Below, piece by piece: positions 60,954-64,000 of a stretch of 64,000 bases of DNA. Position 1 is the first letter of the stretch. Every line of letters begins with the position of its first letter. Source of the DNA: Paraniabella ginsengisoli (GTDB lineage: Bacteria > Bacteroidota > Bacteroidia > Chitinophagales > Chitinophagaceae); assembly GCF_022513635.1 (NCBI RefSeq), contig NZ_JAKWBL010000001.1:806001-870000 (forward strand). The letters are read 5' to 3'. Position numbers and translations under genes: made by a program. Under the pieces are notes generated by a model. The model was not told the origin of the DNA. It saw only the letters and a list, made by a program, of their open reading frames with translations, and ran no database searches.

Positions 60954-62009
60954 ATGAACAATTATAATAAATATATGAACCGTATATTCAGCAGAAAAGC
61001 CGGCTATGTACTCGTTTTATTGGTAGCTTCTGCACTTGCTTGCAAAAAATATTTACCGCAAGAGCGAAATACAGTAGGAGCCGATTCTCAGTTTACAATT
61101 GATCTTTATGAGCCTTACTTAGGGCGAACTACTTATTTTACTAATAACTTTTTTAAAGGAAGTACTACTTATCCTGCTGATTTTAAAATTATAAACGTAC
61201 GTCGGGTTACCGGCGAAACTGCTAATGAACTAACTGAGGCTTTTCCTGTAAAAGTTTGGAAAAAGGCTTATGACGGTTCTGAAAGTTCTTTAGCCGAAAT
61301 TGAAGCAAAGCGAGTTACAGAGTATCACCCTATTCTTGAAATGAGCCCTCATACAGGTAACATTACGTTTTGGTCATCAGGAAGGTCTGAATTTATACTC
61401 CCTCAGCCCGATTCCGGTTATTTGTTTGATGTAGAATTATCAAACTCTGGTGGACGTAGATTTTACAGAAATCTAAAAGTAAAACCATTACGTGAGAGTC
61501 CGACAATCCCTTCAAATCTTGATATTTATACAGGCCAGCCTGTTAGAGAGAATTTCGGAATATCTGTAATAGCTAATGTTGTTGGAGCTAAAGACGATCG
61601 CCGTTTTTTAGGATCTGGTGATGTAGATGTATATATCCGCAAAGTAGAACCTTCTGTTGGGAATACCATTACTTTCCGGTTTTTAGATACACTGTTTAAT
61701 CCACTAAACCCTTCCATATTTAGTGAGACTGATTGGGAGAATTTAGTGCATGGTTTCAATATGCAAAAAACAGCTACTTATGTAAAGTATGATGTTGCTT
61801 ATCCTATTCCATTAGCAAATATCCCAACAAAATATACCACTACAGATGGTGCTACGGCAGCCGTAAGGTTTAAATATTCCCGTATTGGGTTTGGCGGCGC
61901 CAGGATCAACTCTCAATTTGGTTTAAACTTCGGCATTTTTGAGCCAGGCGATTGGGAAATCATATTTGCATTTAAAACTGACGTACCTAAAACTACAGAC
62001 GATCTATAA
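60954..62009 (+). CDS. DUF5007-like surface lipoprotein
   Basis: This 351-residue protein has a lipoprotein leader (YVLVLLVASALAC). The N-terminal region reads DLYEPYLGRTTYFTNNFFKG and YPADFKIINVRRVTGETANE, the middle VTEYHPILEMSPHTGNITFW, and the end FGLNFGIFEPGDWEIIFAFK. The composition is beta-rich. The order after SusC, SusD and FAS1 fits the family known to me as DUF5007, presumed to bind glycan at the surface. The assignment is from memory of family shape, not a search. The next SusC starts 9 bp after the stop. Confidence 0.65.
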   Translation: MNNYNKYMNRIFSRKAGYVLVLLVASALACKKYLPQERNTVGADSQFTIDLYEPYLGRTTYFTNNFFKGSTTYPADFKIINVRRVTGETANELTEAFPVKVWKKAYDGSESSLAEIEAKRVTEYHPILEMSPHTGNITFWSSGRSEFILPQPDSGYLFDVELSNSGGRRFYRNLKVKPLRESPTIPSNLDIYTGQPVRENFGISVIANVVGAKDDRRFLGSGDVDVYIRKVEPSVGNTITFRFLDTLFNPLNPSIFSETDWENLVHGFNMQKTATYVKYDVAYPIPLANIPTKYTTTDGATAAVRFKYSRIGFGGARINSQFGLNFGIFEPGDWEIIFAFKTDVPKTTDDL

Positions 62010-62018
62010 AAACAGGCT

Positions 62019-64000
62019 ATGAATTTATTAAAGTCAAAATTGAGCGAAATGAGATTATCTTATCTGACATTTATATTAATATTGGTTTGCAGCCTGTGTA
62101 ATGATGCGAACGCCCAAAACGATCAGACCATTACGGTAAAAGGCCGTGTAATCGATAAAGATGTTCTGACGGGTAAAGCAAATGTGACCATATCTTCCGG
62201 AACACCGCCCAAAGCGATAGGCGTAACAGATGACAATGGGAACTTTTCGGTAAATATAGCTTTAGGAAGCAGGCTGACTTTTAGCCATGCTGGCTACAGT
62301 CAGAATTTTCGTGTTATAACCGCCTCAGACAGTACGCTTGAGGTATTACTTGAACGTTCTGCCGGAAGTTCAATGCAGGAAGTAAGAGTAGAAGGATATC
62401 GTAACAAGAACAGGGATGTTGCCACCGGATCAAGTGCTACTGTAAGTGGTAAAGCTTTGCAGGATGTACCTGTATCTAACGTAGTGGAATTACTACAAGG
62501 TAAAGTTGCTGGTCTTGATGTTCAAAATAATAACGGCTCTCCTGGTGGAATGGGTTCTATTAACCTGCGTGGTTCTTCCAGCATTAGTATAAGCTCCGAT
62601 GGTTTTTTAACGCCAACCTCTCCGTTATTTGTGGTAGATGGTGTACCTATTGATGTAAATGGTGGATACGAATACGGCTTCCAAAGTAGTGGCCCAGGTA
62701 TTAGCCCCATTGCACTTATACCGCCTGAAGATATTGAGAAAGTTGACGTATTGCGCGATGCCTCTGCTACTGCTCAATATGGCTCTCGTGCGGCCTATGG
62801 TGTAATTATTATTACTACTAAACGTGGTTTGTCTAAAACGCCTATTGTACAGTATAGCGGACAATTCTTTACCAAAACGCCACCAAGGTTACGGTCGGTA
62901 GTTGGGGGTTTGGAAGAGCGTATGAGAAGGGTTAATGCTATTTTGGAATATGATTCTTCTCTGGCCTCGGCGATGGCATTGATCAATGTAAATCCCGCTT
63001 TGTCGGATAGTTTAAATCCATACTATAATAATTCAACTGATTGGCAGGATCTGTTTTATCGTACAACGTTCAACCAAACACATAACATTCAGGTATATGG
63101 CGGTGATCGCAATTTCAACTATAAAACAAATATTGGCTATTATTGAAGACGGAATTATTCAAAATACCGGATTTAAGCGCTATACTTTAAGTATGAATGC
63201 GCTTTACCAGCCCACAGAAAAGTTCAGGGCGCAAATAGACTTGCGGGGAACTTTGGGACAGCGTCAATCCGGAAGTAGCTCAAATCTAACACAAGATGAG
63301 TTGAATACTGCGATACGATCTTCATCTTTATTACCTGCATCTATTTATTCAGGAACGGGATCTATATTTAATTTTGATGCTGTAAGAAGCAATAACAAAT
63401 CAGCCAATATATCAGGTTCGTTAGATCTGCAATGGCAGTTTATACCTGGTCTTACTGCCAGAAATAATTTCAGTTATAATTTCAATTCGGGAACAGAAGA
63501 TGTGTTTATTCCTTCTTATGTTAATAACAATAATGCTGAAGGAACAACACAGTATGACAGGCGATATGTATTGAATAACAGGACTGGCCTGGATTATGTA
63601 CACAAGTTTGGAGAGTATTTCCTCTTCTCATCCGGAGCATTTACTGAAATAAGTGCAGAAGGATTCAGGGCAAACCGCAATGTATTAGTTGGCTTCCCTA
63701 ATGATGATATTGAAGGCCCCATCGGTTATAATCCTCAATTTTCGCTGGGTGGGGTTTTAAACAATCTTGCTGATAAACGCTTACATGGTTATGGTGGGTA
63801 TGCCACGTTTAACTGGGACACGAGGTATATTATCGACTTTAACTACCGCAGAGATGCCACTTCAAATAACGGTGCTAATGCTGGTTACACAGTAAATCCG
63901 GCCATCAGCGGCCGCTGGAATTTTGGAAAAGAAAAATTCGTTTACGAAAATGTAGACTGGATAAAATTTGGTGCTTTCAGAGTAAGCTGGGGTAAAAATA
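62019..64000 (+). CDS. SusC/RagA-type TonB-dependent receptor, 3' end outside window (frameshifted)
   Basis: This second SusC of the operon has a leader ending NDANAQ. A carboxypeptidase-regulatory-like domain follows (ITVKGRVIDKDVLTGKANVT, LTFSHAGYSQNFRVITASDS), then EVRVEGYRNKNRDVATGSSA, and the plug LQGKVAGLDVQNNNGSPGGM, SINLRGSSSISISSDG and IEKVDVLRDASATAQYGSRA. One base missing near 63135 interrupts it at NIGYY; corrected, it continues IEDGIIQNTGFKRYTLSMNA to the window end. At least 660 residues are present. Unlike the first SusC it keeps the full N-terminal module. A SusD partner probably follows outside the window. Confidence 0.9.

Overview
The window is a piece of a Bacteroidota chromosome, most likely a member of the Chitinophagaceae. 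The evidence is the SusC/SusD-type glycan uptake genes, a polysaccharide-utilisation locus (PUL), TAnnTTTG-type promoter elements, PorT-like and OmpA-like outer-membrane proteins, the lack of Shine-Dalgarno sequences, and moderate AT-richness. I see no tRNA, rRNA, CRISPR array or intact insertion sequence.

Layout. (1) 1-12.8 kb: a rhamnose/pectin PUL with a sulfatase (5' truncated by the window), L-rhamnose mutarotase, GH105, a collapsed SusC-SusD fusion, GH106 alpha-L-rhamnosidase, two beta-propeller glycosidases, a CE12-type acetylesterase, and on the minus strand another propeller enzyme and a GH28 polygalacturonase. Three copies of a 10-bp-period direct repeat (consensus CAGGAYRGTTCAGGAY) lie upstream of its plus-strand transcription units. 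(2) 13-24.9 kb: NUDIX protein, pyrE, an ECF sigma factor with a membrane partner, a VWA protein, outer-membrane and small membrane proteins, rocD, an esterase and rarA. (3) 24.9-31.2 kb: a four-gene minus-strand operon encoding a kleisin-like protein, a MukE-like protein, an SMC/MukB-like ATPase and a TOPRIM protein. This is the architecture of Wadjet (JetABCD/MksFEBG) anti-plasmid systems. (4) 31.3-41.4 kb: S9 peptidase, elaA-type acetyltransferase, hypotheticals, uvrA carrying an in-frame repeat element, and envelope proteins. (5) 41.4-45.8 kb: methionine genes metY-metX-hom preceded by a SAM-I riboswitch, a terminator and a 12-codon leader ORF in which seven codons are Cys or Met. (6) 46-55.2 kb: proline dehydrogenase, a DUF6526-like protein, thyA-folA, a methyltransferase, the pntAA/pntAB/pntB transhydrogenase interrupted by a four-helix-bundle gene, and an rRNA m5C methyltransferase. 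(7) 55.5-64 kb: a second SusC-SusD operon with FAS1 and DUF5007-like lipoproteins and a second SusC that runs off the window.

An important caveat is that about 40 single-base frameshifts, mostly losses from homopolymer runs, break otherwise intact genes, including housekeeping ones. I read these as sequence or assembly errors and give each affected gene as one CDS spanning the breaks, with the break positions in the evidence. Function, domain and family assignments come from reading translations by eye. No database search was run.
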